Shown here: piece by piece, positions 1 through 7,105 of the stretch
How the letters are laid out: each line of letters begins with the position of its first letter
Position numbering within the stretch: position 1 is the first letter of the stretch
Assembly (NCBI RefSeq): GCF_016429065.1
Contig: NZ_JAELTX010000015.1
Location: forward strand, 1-55,736
DNA: 55,736 nt
Direction: 5' to 3'
Source: Pedobacter sp. ASV17
GTDB taxonomy: Bacteria > Bacteroidota > Bacteroidia > Sphingobacteriales > Sphingobacteriaceae
Notes under the pieces: generated by a model
Databases searched by the model: none
Seen by the model: only the letters and a program-made list of their open reading frames with translations
What the model was told of the DNA's origin: nothing
Made by a program: the position numbers and the translations under genes

Positions 1-59
1 AAGGTGCCATCCTCGAGAAAAAACTACCTATACAAATTGACATGCTCTTAAAAAAATAA
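1..59 (+). CDS. 3' end of an unidentified gene (partial)
   Basis: An open frame enters the window and ends at the TAA at 57-59. It encodes an 18-residue tail reading GAILEKKLPIQIDMLLKK. The frame is chosen because it is protein-like and because a strong hairpin terminator follows 10 bases later. Another plus frame also stays open for about 50 bases, so the choice is not certain. The product cannot be recognised from this tail. Confidence 0.4.
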   Translation, partial: GAILEKKLPIQIDMLLKK

Positions 60-69
60 TCACCGAGAC

Positions 70-113
70 AAAAAAACTAAAAGGCCGCGAATTTCGTGGC
101 CTTTTAGTTTTTT
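70..113 (+). terminator. Intrinsic terminator of the upstream gene
   Basis: Near-perfect hairpin: AAAAAACTAAAAGGCC on the left pairs with GGCCTTTTAGTTTTTT on the right, extended by GCGAA/TTCGT around a one-base centre. It ends in a T-run, and the A-run on the left would let it act in both directions. Confidence 0.8.
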
Positions 114-114
114 C

Positions 115-198
115 TAGGAGTTAGGAGTTAGGAACTAGGAGTTAGGAGTTAGGAACTAGGAACTAGGAGTTAGGAGTTAGGAGTTAGGGGCTAGTCCC
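115..198. repeat. Heptamer tract, 12 units of TAGGAGT type
   Basis: Twelve consecutive 7-base units: TAGGAGT or TAGGAAC ten times, then TAGGGGC and TAGTCCC. The tract starts directly after the terminator. It is the cleanest member of the period-7 family found between many genes of this window. Confidence 0.9.
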
Positions 199-440
199 GA
201 CCCTTCGGGTACTTGTCCCGATACTTCGGGATTGGTTCATTCGTTCCTATCCCGTCATCCTCGCGTACGCGGTGATCCTAAAGCAAAGAATAAAAGTTCC
301 TTTTCATTGCTCTACTGGTTGCAAAGTTCGCAATGACGAAAATGGTAAGTCCCAACTATTTCGGGAAAGCAATCTCATAGGTTTTAGCAAACAGATCCAC
401 TAAACGCCAGTCCATAAACCATTATCCAATTAGCTAATGA
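199..440. repeat. Intergenic repeat mosaic, no gene
   Basis: After the heptamer tract come two short GAYCCTTCGGG-type hairpins (about 190-232), half of the composite hairpin element (about 251-284, CGTCATCCTCGCG type) and a CAATGACG/TTGCAAAGTTCGCAATG segment (about 305-340). The last 80 bases before the minus-strand gene end at 441 are A+T-rich and show nothing recognisable. Confidence 0.6.
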
Positions 441-626
441 TTAAGGTTGACTACTTTTTTCCTCTTCCCCGTTGTTCTCCAGTCGGATGTATATTTGCTC
501 TAAAGCCTCCCCAAGTTCTAGGTTAGTTTGTAAAAGCTCTTCTATTTCTACGGCTTGTTCGCCGTTCAATTCATGTTTGGCATATTTCTCTAATAAGCCA
601 CTTTCGATTAGATAGTTGATATTCAT
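441..626 (-). CDS. Small protein resembling the N-terminus of an anti-sigma factor
   Basis: 61 codons with an ATG at 626. The sequence begins MNINYLIESGLLEKYAKHEL and continues with an acidic helix (EQAVEIEELLQTNLELGEALEQ). This is the pattern of the cytoplasmic N-terminal helices of RskA/ChrR-like anti-sigma factors, in which an IESG-LLEKYALGEL-like helix leads into a second helix. Family members usually continue for 150-250 residues with a membrane segment; here the frame stops after an acidic tail (NNGEEEKSSQP). It is therefore either a truncated remnant or a free-standing small protein. No sigma-factor gene is adjacent. Calling it coding rests on length and composition only. Confidence 0.5.
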   Translation of the reverse strand: MNINYLIESGLLEKYAKHELNGEQAVEIEELLQTNLELGEALEQIYIRLENNGEEEKSSQP

Positions 627-1052
627 GTCTCTCGCATTATCCTTTAAAGACAGCGCAAATGTTATGCATAAATATAAGAATTTAGGTATCTACTTGTCTA
701 ATTGTATGTTAAGTTTATTTTTGCTCAAAAATTTTCCAGTGTGCTATTTTGTAATCGATGAAAAATATCCCCTGTGTTACACAAAATGGGAATAGTTGCC
801 AGCAATGAAAAGTTAGGAATTAGGGATTAGGGATTAGTGGCCAGGGGCACATTCCTCACTTTTTGCGATAAGTATCGGCCTTTAGGGATTGGTTAATCGG
901 TTATTTGTTTAACTGGTTATTAGGAGCTAGTGGTTAGTCCCGATCCTTCGGGATTAGGGACTATCTCATCATCACATGATCCAATTATCTCATTCACTAA
1001 TCATCACATCATCATTTCTACAGATTTTATCCATAAGTTCGTTTAGGCACAC
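627..1052. repeat. Intergenic region: unique A+T-rich part plus heptamer tracts
   Basis: 627-790 is A+T-rich and unique; it probably holds the promoter of the small minus-strand gene. 813-847 is five heptamers (TTAGGAA, TTAGGGA twice, TTAGTGG, CCAGGGG). 921-960 is a second short tract (TAGGAGC TAGTGGT TAGTCCC) running into a CCCGATCCTTCGGG hairpin. No coding region is visible. Confidence 0.6.
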
Positions 1053-1060
1053 TAATTTTG
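1053..1060 (+). promoter_or_regulatory. Candidate -7 box of the threonine aldolase gene
   Basis: TAATTTTG matches the Bacteroidota TAnnTTTG consensus and lies 37 bases upstream of the ATG at 1098. No clear TTG element is seen at the -33 position, so the assignment is tentative. Confidence 0.4.
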
Positions 1061-1097
1061 TGTAGTATTTTATTCGAAAATTGATCTGATCACGTTG

Positions 1098-2123
1098 ATG
1101 TATAGTTTTAAAAACGATTATGCCGAAGGGGCACATCCCAATATCCTTCACAAGTTAATAGAGGCCAACTTTAACCAACAAGCGGGCTACGGCGAGGATG
1201 CTTATTCGCTAGAGGCCAAAGAAATCCTTAAACAAAAAATAGGGAATCCGCAAGCTAGCATCTATTTTTTATCGGGCGGCACCCAAACCAATTTAATTGT
1301 GATTGCCTCACTTTTACGTATCCACGAAGCGGTAATTAGTGCCAAAACAGGGCATATTTATGCCAATGAAACGGGAGCGATAGAAGCTACTGGACATCGG
1401 GTAATTACAGTAGAAACGGCAGATGGTAAACTGAAGGTTGCGGATATTGCACAAGTGCTAAAGGATTATAGCTTACGACCACATGTGGTAAAACCTAAAA
1501 TGGTTTACATTTCAAACTCTACGGAAATTGGTACCATTTATCAAAAAGCAGAACTAGTAGAACTTTCGGCCTATTGTAAGTCAAAAGACCTCTACCTGTT
1601 TATGGATGGTGCCAGATTGGGGCACGCGCTTACTGCAGCAAATAATGATTTGACCTTGGCCGATCTTTCGGCTTTAACGGATGCTTTTTATATAGGCGGT
1701 ACTAAAAATGGTGCCCTTTTGGGAGAAGCAGTGATATTTAATCGCCCAGAGATCGCACCGGAGTTTGATTACGCCCTTAAACAAAGGGGCGCATTATTAG
1801 CCAAAGGTAGGTTATTGGGGATCCAGTTTCTGGAATTGTTTAAAGACGATTTATATTTTAGCCTTGCGACACATGCTAATCAAATGGCCATGAAAATAGC
1901 CAAGGTGGTGAAAGAAAAAGGTTATGCCATGCTAACAGATTCAACCACCAATCAGATTTTTCCCATTTTGCCTAACGAGGTGATTGAGCATTTAAACCAA
2001 CAATATGAGTTTTATGTGTGGAAGCAGATAGATATAGAGCATTCGGCCGTTCGAATAATTACTTCGTGGGCTACCGATGAAGCTAAAGTTGATGAGTTTA
2101 TCAGTGATTTAAAGCGTTTTTAG
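1098..2123 (+). CDS. ltaE: Low-specificity L-threonine aldolase
   Basis: PLP-dependent fold-type I enzyme that cleaves L-threonine or L-allo-threonine to glycine and acetaldehyde in the cytoplasm. The 341-residue product has the expected family length. Visible motifs are N7-D8-YAEGAHP at the N-terminus, SGGTQTN at 59-65, FMDGARLG at 168-175 (Asp170 should contact the PLP ring nitrogen) and YIGGTKNG at 198-205, with Lys203 as the Schiff-base lysine. The frame also opens at a TTG at 1095, but the ATG at 1098 gives the normal start (MYSFKNDYAEG). Single transcription unit, followed by palindromic repeats. The broader beta-eliminating lyase family includes other activities, so substrate preference is inferred. 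Confidence 0.9.
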   Translation: MYSFKNDYAEGAHPNILHKLIEANFNQQAGYGEDAYSLEAKEILKQKIGNPQASIYFLSGGTQTNLIVIASLLRIHEAVISAKTGHIYANETGAIEATGHRVITVETADGKLKVADIAQVLKDYSLRPHVVKPKMVYISNSTEIGTIYQKAELVELSAYCKSKDLYLFMDGARLGHALTAANNDLTLADLSALTDAFYIGGTKNGALLGEAVIFNRPEIAPEFDYALKQRGALLAKGRLLGIQFLELFKDDLYFSLATHANQMAMKIAKVVKEKGYAMLTDSTTNQIFPILPNEVIEHLNQQYEFYVWKQIDIEHSAVRIITSWATDEAKVDEFISDLKRF

Positions 2124-2131
2124 AGTGCTTT

Positions 2132-2245
2132 AGACTTACGAAGTTTAACTTTAGTGGTTTGTTTTTAGACTTACGAAATTTTCAAAACTTCGTAAGTCTT
2201 TGCTAGCTATTCAAGGCTCGCCGTTTAAAAACTTCGTAAGTCTTT
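2132..2245. repeat. AGACTTACGAAGTTT palindromic repeats, left flank of the NTPase gene
   Basis: One half-site at 2132-2146, a full hairpin at 2167-2199 (AGACTTACGAAATTT pairing with AAACTTCGTAAGTCT) and a trailing half AAAAACTTCGTAAGTCT at 2227-2245. The hairpin plus trailing half recurs beyond the far end of the next gene (2842-2898). The hairpin may also end transcription from both sides. Confidence 0.85.
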
Positions 2246-2249
2246 GATC

Positions 2250-2765
2250 TTACACTTTAGTGAGTACATCCAATACCTGCTTTTTCCTGTGTGCCAAAGT
2301 TCCATTAACGGTTACCATAGGTTGATTGAGCTCGTTGACCCATTCTTGTAGCACCTCATCTACCTTTCTACGCAAATTGGGTAAATCATCAGAAGAACAT
2401 GAGACGATATCGGGACTTTCAATAGGTACAAAGATGATGAGGTCAATGTTGGAGAGAGAGGATACCATGGTTTCGTAAAGTGCTGAAATTTCTTTGGTTG
2501 GATCAGTGGCATGGATATAAGCCAAGAGATCTAATGGACAGCGGTCAAAGAGAATGTCGTCATCGCTGTCTTCTAGTTGTTTTACAGCTAAGTCAAATTG
2601 GGTGATGTAATCATCCAGGCTTGGCTCCTCCGAAAATAAATAACCACTTTCTTGAAGTTGAAGATAAGGTTCGTCTATCAACGTGAAGTTTGGCAAATGA
2701 TTGGCAATTTCTTCGGCCAGTGTGGTTTTTCCTACTTGATGTGTTCCTGTGAAAGCGATACGCAT
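2250..2765 (-). CDS. AAA_28-like P-loop NTPase/kinase
   Basis: 171 residues. A Walker A loop GTHQVGKT at 7-14 (Lys13), an acidic IDEP at 30-33 and a DRCPLD motif at 74-79 resemble the lid and base motifs of AAA_28 proteins and of the nicotinamide-riboside or deoxynucleoside kinase-like group. A small-molecule or nucleotide kinase role is therefore likely but the substrate is unknown. The start at 2765 is fixed by the P-loop lying seven residues in. The gene is flanked on both sides by the same AGACTTACGAAGTTT repeats, and its start codon is separated by one base from a (CCAA)15 tract as read on its own strand. The frame stays open upstream to a TGA at 2900-2898 but holds no usable start there, so the tract lies in the leader and not in the protein. 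Confidence 0.8.
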   Translation of the reverse strand: MRIAFTGTHQVGKTTLAEEIANHLPNFTLIDEPYLQLQESGYLFSEEPSLDDYITQFDLAVKQLEDSDDDILFDRCPLDLLAYIHATDPTKEISALYETMVSSLSNIDLIIFVPIESPDIVSCSSDDLPNLRRKVDEVLQEWVNELNQPMVTVNGTLAHRKKQVLDVLTKV

Positions 2766-2766
2766 G

Positions 2767-2826
2767 GGTTGGTTGGTTGGTTGGTTGGTTGGTTGGTTGG
2801 TTGGTTGGTTGGTTGGTTGGTTGGTT
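2767..2826. repeat. Tetranucleotide microsatellite (GGTT)15
   Basis: Fifteen perfect GGTT units (60 bp), reading CCAA on the strand of the adjacent NTPase gene. It ends one base before that gene's ATG. Perfect tetranucleotide runs of this length are typical of slipped-strand contingency loci. Confidence 0.97.
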
Positions 2827-2841
2827 GTGTCGCTAGATGTT

Positions 2842-2898
2842 AGACTTACGAAGTTTCGAAAACTTCGTAAGTCTTTGTTAAAAAACTTCGTAAGTCTT
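2842..2898. repeat. AGACTTACGAAGTTT hairpin and half-site, right flank of the NTPase gene
   Basis: A hairpin at 2842-2874 and a trailing half-site at 2880-2898. This is the same order and orientation as the copy at 2167-2245 on the other side of the gene. Confidence 0.85.
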
Positions 2899-2906
2899 CA
2901 AAAATA
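2899..2906 (-). promoter_or_regulatory. Candidate -7 box of the NTPase gene
   Basis: On the minus strand this reads TATTTTTG, a TAnnTTTG match. It would give a leader of about 130 nt containing the palindrome and the CCAA tract. The -33 element is not clear. Confidence 0.35.
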
Positions 2907-3047
2907 TAATAATATTTTACAAATAAGCTTTGGACAACACGCCAAAGGCTAAACCAAAGTTTTTGTATCTTTAAATCATTAGATGAAAATAGGGCAGAGG
3001 ACACTTTGCCATCCATCAAATTTTGTAAAACCTACTCATTAATACGT

Positions 3048-3815
3048 ATGGCTTGGAACCCTGAACTTTACGACAGCTTTAAAGATGTTCGCTATCAACC
3101 TTTTTATGATTTAGCGAATCTGATTGTACCAGTAGAAAACATGAAAGCCATAGATCTGGGTTGTGGAACAGGGGAACAAACGGCTATTCTTAGTAAGAAA
3201 TTTAAAGATGCCGATTTTATAGGAGTTGATTCTTCTGCAGAAATGCTAGAGAAATCTAAAAGCTTTGAAAACGACCGCTTACATTTTAGGCAAGGTGCCA
3301 TTGAACAGGAAGCCCAATCGGCAGAACGTTGGGATCTCGTTTTTAGCAATGCGGCTTTGCAATGGGTAGGTGAGCATGAAGTACTACTTCCGCAACTAAT
3401 GGGTTTACTTAACGTTGGCGGACAGCTAGCGATACAAATGCCCGTGCAAAAGGAAAACATCCTGAACCAGATTTTGGCTGAACTGGTGACAGAAGAACCT
3501 TACGCTTCATATCTTAACAATTGGAATAGAGACTCGCCAGTACTTTCGATGGACGATTATGCACAGCTACTTTTTGACCATGGCCTATCCAATATCCAGA
3601 TTTTTCAAAAGGTTTATCCCATTATAGCCCAAGATCATGAAGCACTTTACAACTTTATTTCGGGGACTGCACTCATTCCATATGTAGATCGTTTGCAAGG
3701 AAATGAAAAGCAAGCGCTGATGAATGAGTTTAAGGCAAGGATAGCCAAAAGATTTACCAAACTGCCTGCTATTTATGCTTTTAAAAGGATACTGATTTAT
3801 GGTAGGAAAAGCTAG
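3048..3815 (+). CDS. SAM-dependent methyltransferase, trans-aconitate 2-methyltransferase-like
   Basis: Class I methyltransferase of 255 residues. Motif I is AIDLGCGTGEQ at 34-44, followed by GVDSSAEML (motif II region) and a FSNAALQWV segment typical of the Tam/UbiE-like group. The N-terminus MAWNPELYDSF strongly resembles the start of E. coli Tam, which decides the ATG at 3048; the frame also runs back to a TTG at 3006, adding 14 residues with no family support. Tam methyl-esterifies trans-aconitate, the spontaneous isomerisation product of cis-aconitate that inhibits aconitase. The exact substrate here is inferred. Single gene with no operon partner. Confidence 0.75.
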   Translation: MAWNPELYDSFKDVRYQPFYDLANLIVPVENMKAIDLGCGTGEQTAILSKKFKDADFIGVDSSAEMLEKSKSFENDRLHFRQGAIEQEAQSAERWDLVFSNAALQWVGEHEVLLPQLMGLLNVGGQLAIQMPVQKENILNQILAELVTEEPYASYLNNWNRDSPVLSMDDYAQLLFDHGLSNIQIFQKVYPIIAQDHEALYNFISGTALIPYVDRLQGNEKQALMNEFKARIAKRFTKLPAIYAFKRILIYGRKS

Positions 3816-3854
3816 CTTTAATTTAGCATACGCGGTAAGCTATTGATGGATTTT

Positions 3855-3966
3855 AAAATAGCACACGCGGCACGCGTGCGCTGACACGTAGATATTATTA
3901 AACATTTTGTTAGCGCACGCGTGCCGCGTGTGCTCTATTTTTCTAATATTTGCCGTGTGCTCTATT
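3855..3966. repeat. REP-type palindromes downstream of the REP-associated transposase
   Basis: The arms at 3855-3886 and 3908-3941 are inverted copies of one another and each is itself a hairpin (GCACACGC-GGCAC-GCGTGCGC). A partial third copy (GCCGTGTGCTCTATTT) lies at about 3951-3966. The same GCACACGC/GCGTGTGC stem is found on the other side of the transposase gene at 4584-4612. Confidence 0.9.
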
Positions 3967-3977
3967 TATATTATATT

Positions 3978-4523
3978 TTATAAATAGATAATTTCTATCA
4001 ATCCTTTGCCTCCGCTATAATCAATAGCGCTGCTATATCGCCATTCATGAGGCTCGTTTACAAAACCAGCTACTACGGGATTTTTATGGATATATTCAGC
4101 TTTCTGCTCCATTATTGATGCATTCCATAGTTCTATAGGATGATTGTTATGTTGCCAAAACTGGTAGTTTTTTACATTACTGCTTTTTTCACCTGCTCTT
4201 TTAAACATCCATAGCATCCATTGTCTCCTGCTTTCCTTCATGTTTTCTTTAATGGCTTTTACAAGTTGTTTGGAAGTGTATTCCTTAAACCTTCCCAAAA
4301 CCACCTCGGGATTAATGCTGGTGGTACTGAAGATCAAATGTACATGACTGGGCATAATGCACCAGCAGAATAGCTGTAAACCCAGTTTGTCTTTACAATG
4401 TTTTAAGCTTTCTATTAAAATTTCGGCGTAAAGAGGTCTGATAAAAACGTCTATCCAGTTGACTACGGCAAAGCTTACAAAATATAGCCCTTCCTTATTG
4501 TGGAATTTATATTTACGACTCAT
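3978..4523 (-). CDS. REP-associated tyrosine transposase (Y1, IS200-like)
   Basis: 181 residues, the usual size for a RAYT (TnpA_REP). The HUH-type metal-binding motif is present as MPSHVHLIF with His60 and His62, and the C-terminal YIHKNPVVAGFV segment at 144-155 is the RAYT signature; Tyr144 is a candidate catalytic tyrosine. The middle region (FKRAGEKSSN and QFWQHNNHPIEL) also fits RAYTs. Such proteins nick and move REP hairpins and are domesticated and single-copy, unlike IS200/IS605 transposases. The gene lies alone between GC-rich REP hairpins on both sides, the expected REPtron arrangement. No cargo or partner gene is seen. The frame is intact. Confidence 0.9.
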   Translation of the reverse strand: MSRKYKFHNKEGLYFVSFAVVNWIDVFIRPLYAEILIESLKHCKDKLGLQLFCWCIMPSHVHLIFSTTSINPEVVLGRFKEYTSKQLVKAIKENMKESRRQWMLWMFKRAGEKSSNVKNYQFWQHNNHPIELWNASIMEQKAEYIHKNPVVAGFVNEPHEWRYSSAIDYSGGKGLIEIIYL

Positions 4524-4583
4524 AGGTTGAAGATGATGGATGTATAGACAATATACGAAATAAAAACTTTGATTTTATTAAAG

Positions 4584-4612
4584 CCTAGCACACGCGACAT
4601 GCGTGTGCTAGG
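4584..4612. repeat. REP hairpin upstream of the transposase
   Basis: Perfect 12-bp stem CCTAGCACACGC / GCGTGTGCTAGG with a GACAT loop. It matches the stem sequence of the REPs at 3855-3941, which have a GGCAC-type loop. Confidence 0.9.
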
Positions 4613-4645
4613 ACAGTAATTTTTAAAGAAGCTAAAGGTATTTGT

Positions 4646-4668
4646 TTTTACTAAAATTTTTAGTAAAA
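4646..4668. promoter_or_regulatory. Operator-like palindrome before the exonuclease/GIY-YIG gene
   Basis: Dyad TTTTACTAAAA / TTTTAGTAAAA with an almost perfect 10-11 bp arm. It overlaps a -7-like box (TAAAATTG, 4664-4671) that ends only four bases before the ATG at 4676. The position suits a repressor site. Confidence 0.55.
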
Positions 4669-4675
4669 TTGCAAT

Positions 4676-6058
4676 ATGCCAAAGGGAAGCAAAAGTCAAG
4701 CACCATTAAACAAACCTGTTTATGCCATTGTGGATATTGAAACTACGGGTGGAAGTGTGTCTAACAGTAGGATTACCGAGATTGCCATTATATGTCATGA
4801 TGGCGAAGCTGTAACCCAGCGTTGGAGCAGTTTGGTCAATCCAGAGATGGATATTCCTTTACACATTACCGCTTTAACGGGAATTAGCAACGAGATGGTG
4901 GCCCAAGCACCAACTTTTGAGACCTTGGCGCCACAAATATTTGAATGGTTAAACGACAAGGTATTTATTGCCCACAACGTCAATTTCGACTATTCGTTTA
5001 TTAGAGCCCAACTGGCCAGCTGCGGCTTTGCATGGGATGTGCCCAAACTTTGTACGGTAAGGCTTTCCCGCAAACTGCTGCCAGGCTTTAGTTCCTATAG
5101 CTTGGGGAAACTATGTGACCATATAGGCATTGGCATTACCGACCGCCATAGGGCACTGGGTGATGCGGAAGCTACTGCTCAATTATTTTCGATATTGCTA
5201 GCCAAAGATGAAGAACAGTTGGTCAGTGGAATGTTACGTCGTGCATCGCCAGAGCAACGCTTACCTGCACATGTACCTGTGGCCGATTTTCAAGCATTAC
5301 CACAAGGACCAGGGGTGTATTATTTCCACAATCAGGAAGGCAAGGTGATTTACGTAGGCAAAGCCATTAATCTTAAAAAAAGGGTGGCTTCGCATTTTAC
5401 GGGGAACAATGAGGGGGCTAGGCGACAACATTTTTTAAAGGAGATTTATGGGATTTCCTTTGAACGCTGCGGTTCTGAACTGATGGCCTTATTATTCGAG
5501 TGTGCCGAAATACAACGTTTATGGCCCATATACAATAGCGCACTTAAAGGTTTTGAGCCTAAGTTCGGTTTGTACCATTATGTAGCGGTAAGTGGTTACA
5601 GTTATTTGGCTGTTGGCCGATTGCCGAAGCAGTTTAATTGTGCAAAGGTATTCCATAGAGAAGTAGACGCACTTAATTTTTTAGCTGAACAAAGTAAATT
5701 GTTTGAAATTGACCAACGCTTTTGCAGGTATGGTAAAGGACCTGTATTTAAAACGGAGGAAGCCCTGCCTGATTTGGAAACGCACAATAAGGCCATAGAA
5801 AAACTATTGGAAAGTATTAATGAAGCCCAGCCTAGCTTTATGCTGTTAGACCGTGGGAGGGAAGCTCATGAACAAGGCTGTATCTGGATTGAACAGGGCG
5901 AGTTTTATGGCATGGGCTATTTATCTGCCGAACAGCAGTTGTTGGATGCCATGGCGGTTAAAGACTGCGTAACCCGTTTTAAGGGCAATCAGTATATGTT
6001 ACATTTGGTAATGACCTTTGCACAGCGTTATCCACAAAATGTAAGGCTGATCAGTTAA
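4676..6058 (+). CDS. DnaQ-like 3'-5' exonuclease fused to a UvrC-type GIY-YIG nuclease
   Basis: 460 residues. Residues 14-175 form a DEDDh exonuclease: DIETTG with Asp20 and Glu22, AHNVNFD with Asp105, and HRALGDAEA with His158 and Asp163. Residues 208-290 form a GIY-YIG domain: GVYYF at 213, IYVGKAINLKKRV at 225 (Arg236) and a LLFECAEI segment with Glu275 as the likely metal-binding Glu, as in the UvrC N-terminus (incision 3' of the lesion). The C-terminal 170 residues are not recognised. This fusion is widespread in Bacteroidota and resembles the alternative excision nuclease Cho. A DNA repair role is inferred; which step it performs is unknown. The palindrome directly upstream suggests damage-related repression. 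Confidence 0.85.
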   Translation: MPKGSKSQAPLNKPVYAIVDIETTGGSVSNSRITEIAIICHDGEAVTQRWSSLVNPEMDIPLHITALTGISNEMVAQAPTFETLAPQIFEWLNDKVFIAHNVNFDYSFIRAQLASCGFAWDVPKLCTVRLSRKLLPGFSSYSLGKLCDHIGIGITDRHRALGDAEATAQLFSILLAKDEEQLVSGMLRRASPEQRLPAHVPVADFQALPQGPGVYYFHNQEGKVIYVGKAINLKKRVASHFTGNNEGARRQHFLKEIYGISFERCGSELMALLFECAEIQRLWPIYNSALKGFEPKFGLYHYVAVSGYSYLAVGRLPKQFNCAKVFHREVDALNFLAEQSKLFEIDQRFCRYGKGPVFKTEEALPDLETHNKAIEKLLESINEAQPSFMLLDRGREAHEQGCIWIEQGEFYGMGYLSAEQQLLDAMAVKDCVTRFKGNQYMLHLVMTFAQRYPQNVRLIS

Positions 6059-6061
6059 GAA

Positions 6062-6433
6062 TTAGGCACTCAATACGTTTCCTAAAAGCATGGCTTTAAT
6101 GTGCTCATGTAATTCGGTTGGTATTTCTTGTGCGCTGATATTGCTCAAAGCGTGTTGGGCCGAGTTGTATTTTTCGATATAGGTTCCGTTCTCAAGATTA
6201 AACTTCAAGAAACCTTCTTCAAAATACCTTTCTTCTATTTCTTCCGACGAATCCATCGAACGGAAAGTCAGTTTTGAGATTGCCCAAGTCTTTTTTTCGA
6301 CCCTAAGCCATTGGAATTTTTCGCCAATAGCAGCATATTCGCCTAGGTCATTTCGCTTAATTTCAGCTAGATACAGGTCTTCGCTTTCTAAAACGTATAA
6401 GTATTCGAATATATTTGACTTGAGGTTGTTCAT
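6062..6433 (-). CDS. Hypothetical protein
   Basis: 123 residues, convergent with the nuclease gene and three bases from its stop. The composition is acidic and soluble with no signal peptide. A central WLRVEKKTWAISKL stretch followed by RYFEEGFLKFNLENGTYIEKY looks like an antiparallel beta-sheet domain, and the C-terminal third is helical. No family is recognised. Coding status is supported by length, codon use and the absence of a competing gene on the other strand. Confidence 0.65.
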   Translation of the reverse strand: MNNLKSNIFEYLYVLESEDLYLAEIKRNDLGEYAAIGEKFQWLRVEKKTWAISKLTFRSMDSSEEIEERYFEEGFLKFNLENGTYIEKYNSAQHALSNISAQEIPTELHEHIKAMLLGNVLSA

Positions 6434-6670
6434 AGGGCTACTAAATTACTGCCTTTTGGGCTAATCGATTGTTTTTTTTATCCACAGTGGTTGAAAGCTT
6501 TTAAACCGATACTTGCGAACTTTTCGCCACAAATAAAGCAAGCAAATCCACAATATTTCTACAACAATTGATAGTACCTTAAGGTTTGCGGCGCTGGGGC
6601 TAAATACGGGTTTGCAAAATTATTTCATTGATTATGAACTAAAAACTCTTTTTTAAGTAAAAAGTGCGAA
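6434..6670. other. Intergenic region without repeats
   Basis: Divergent intergenic DNA, unusually free of the repeats seen elsewhere. It contains one TTATCCACA (6478-6486) and an A+T-rich stretch before the promoter. No gene is seen. Confidence 0.5.
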
Positions 6671-6700
6671 TTTGCAATAAACAATATGTTTTTATATTTG
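6671..6700 (+). promoter_or_regulatory. Bacteroidota-type promoter of the receiver gene
   Basis: TTTG at 6671-6674, an 18-base spacer and TATATTTG at 6693-6700. This matches the -33/-7 consensus (TTTG, 19-20 nt, TAnnTTTG) very well and gives a leader of about 25 nt. Confidence 0.65.
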
Positions 6701-6729
6701 TTGCAGACTAAATATACATTTGAAATTCG

Positions 6730-7089
6730 ATGAAGAAAAAGGTTTGGGTGGTGGAAGATGATCCTGATATTGGAGAAGTAATTTCCTTTCTACTGAATGA
6801 TGAGGGCTATGAGGTGTCCCTGTTTCCAAACGCCTCGCTATTTAAAGAGCAGTTGTCTAACGCCGATGCTGACATGATGGTAATGGACGTGATGTTGCCT
6901 GATGGTAACGGAATAGATTTGTGCCACGATGTGAAGACGCATGGTACATTGAAACATGTACCTGTGCTGATGATGTCGGCCAATAAAGGACTTTCTGATT
7001 TAAACGGTTACTATAGGGCCGATGATTTTATTGCGAAGCCCTTTGATATAGATGAATTTATGAGAAAGGTTAAGCGCTTAGTTACTTAA
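6730..7089 (+). CDS. Single-domain response regulator (receiver)
   Basis: 119-residue stand-alone receiver domain. The acidic pocket is Asp10-Asp11, the phospho-acceptor is Asp53 in VMDVMLPDGNG, Ser83 is the switch residue and Lys103 (AKPFD) the conserved lysine. There is no output domain, so it acts by protein contact, either as a phosphate shuttle or as a regulator of a kinase. It converges on the kinase/receiver pair on the other strand, and the phytochrome gene lies about 4 kb away. Which kinase it serves is not shown. Confidence 0.9.
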   Translation: MKKKVWVVEDDPDIGEVISFLLNDEGYEVSLFPNASLFKEQLSNADADMMVMDVMLPDGNGIDLCHDVKTHGTLKHVPVLMMSANKGLSDLNGYYRADDFIAKPFDIDEFMRKVKRLVT

Positions 7090-7105
7090 AAGTGTTTGCT
7101 AAAAA

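Noticed and set aside
115..198. CRISPR-like array
   Set aside because: Units are seven bases without spacers, and no cas genes are present.
2652..2952. Plus-strand frames translating to GWLV repeats
   Set aside because: They are read-through of the (GGTT)15 tract on the strand opposite the NTPase gene, with no start signal and low-complexity content.
3006..3047. TTG start for the methyltransferase
   Set aside because: The 14 extra residues match nothing, whereas MAWNPELYDSF at 3048 matches the start of Tam proteins.
6478..6486. TTATCCACA, a DnaA-box match
   Set aside because: Single box without clustered copies, dnaA/dnaN neighbours or an unwinding region, so no origin is claimed.
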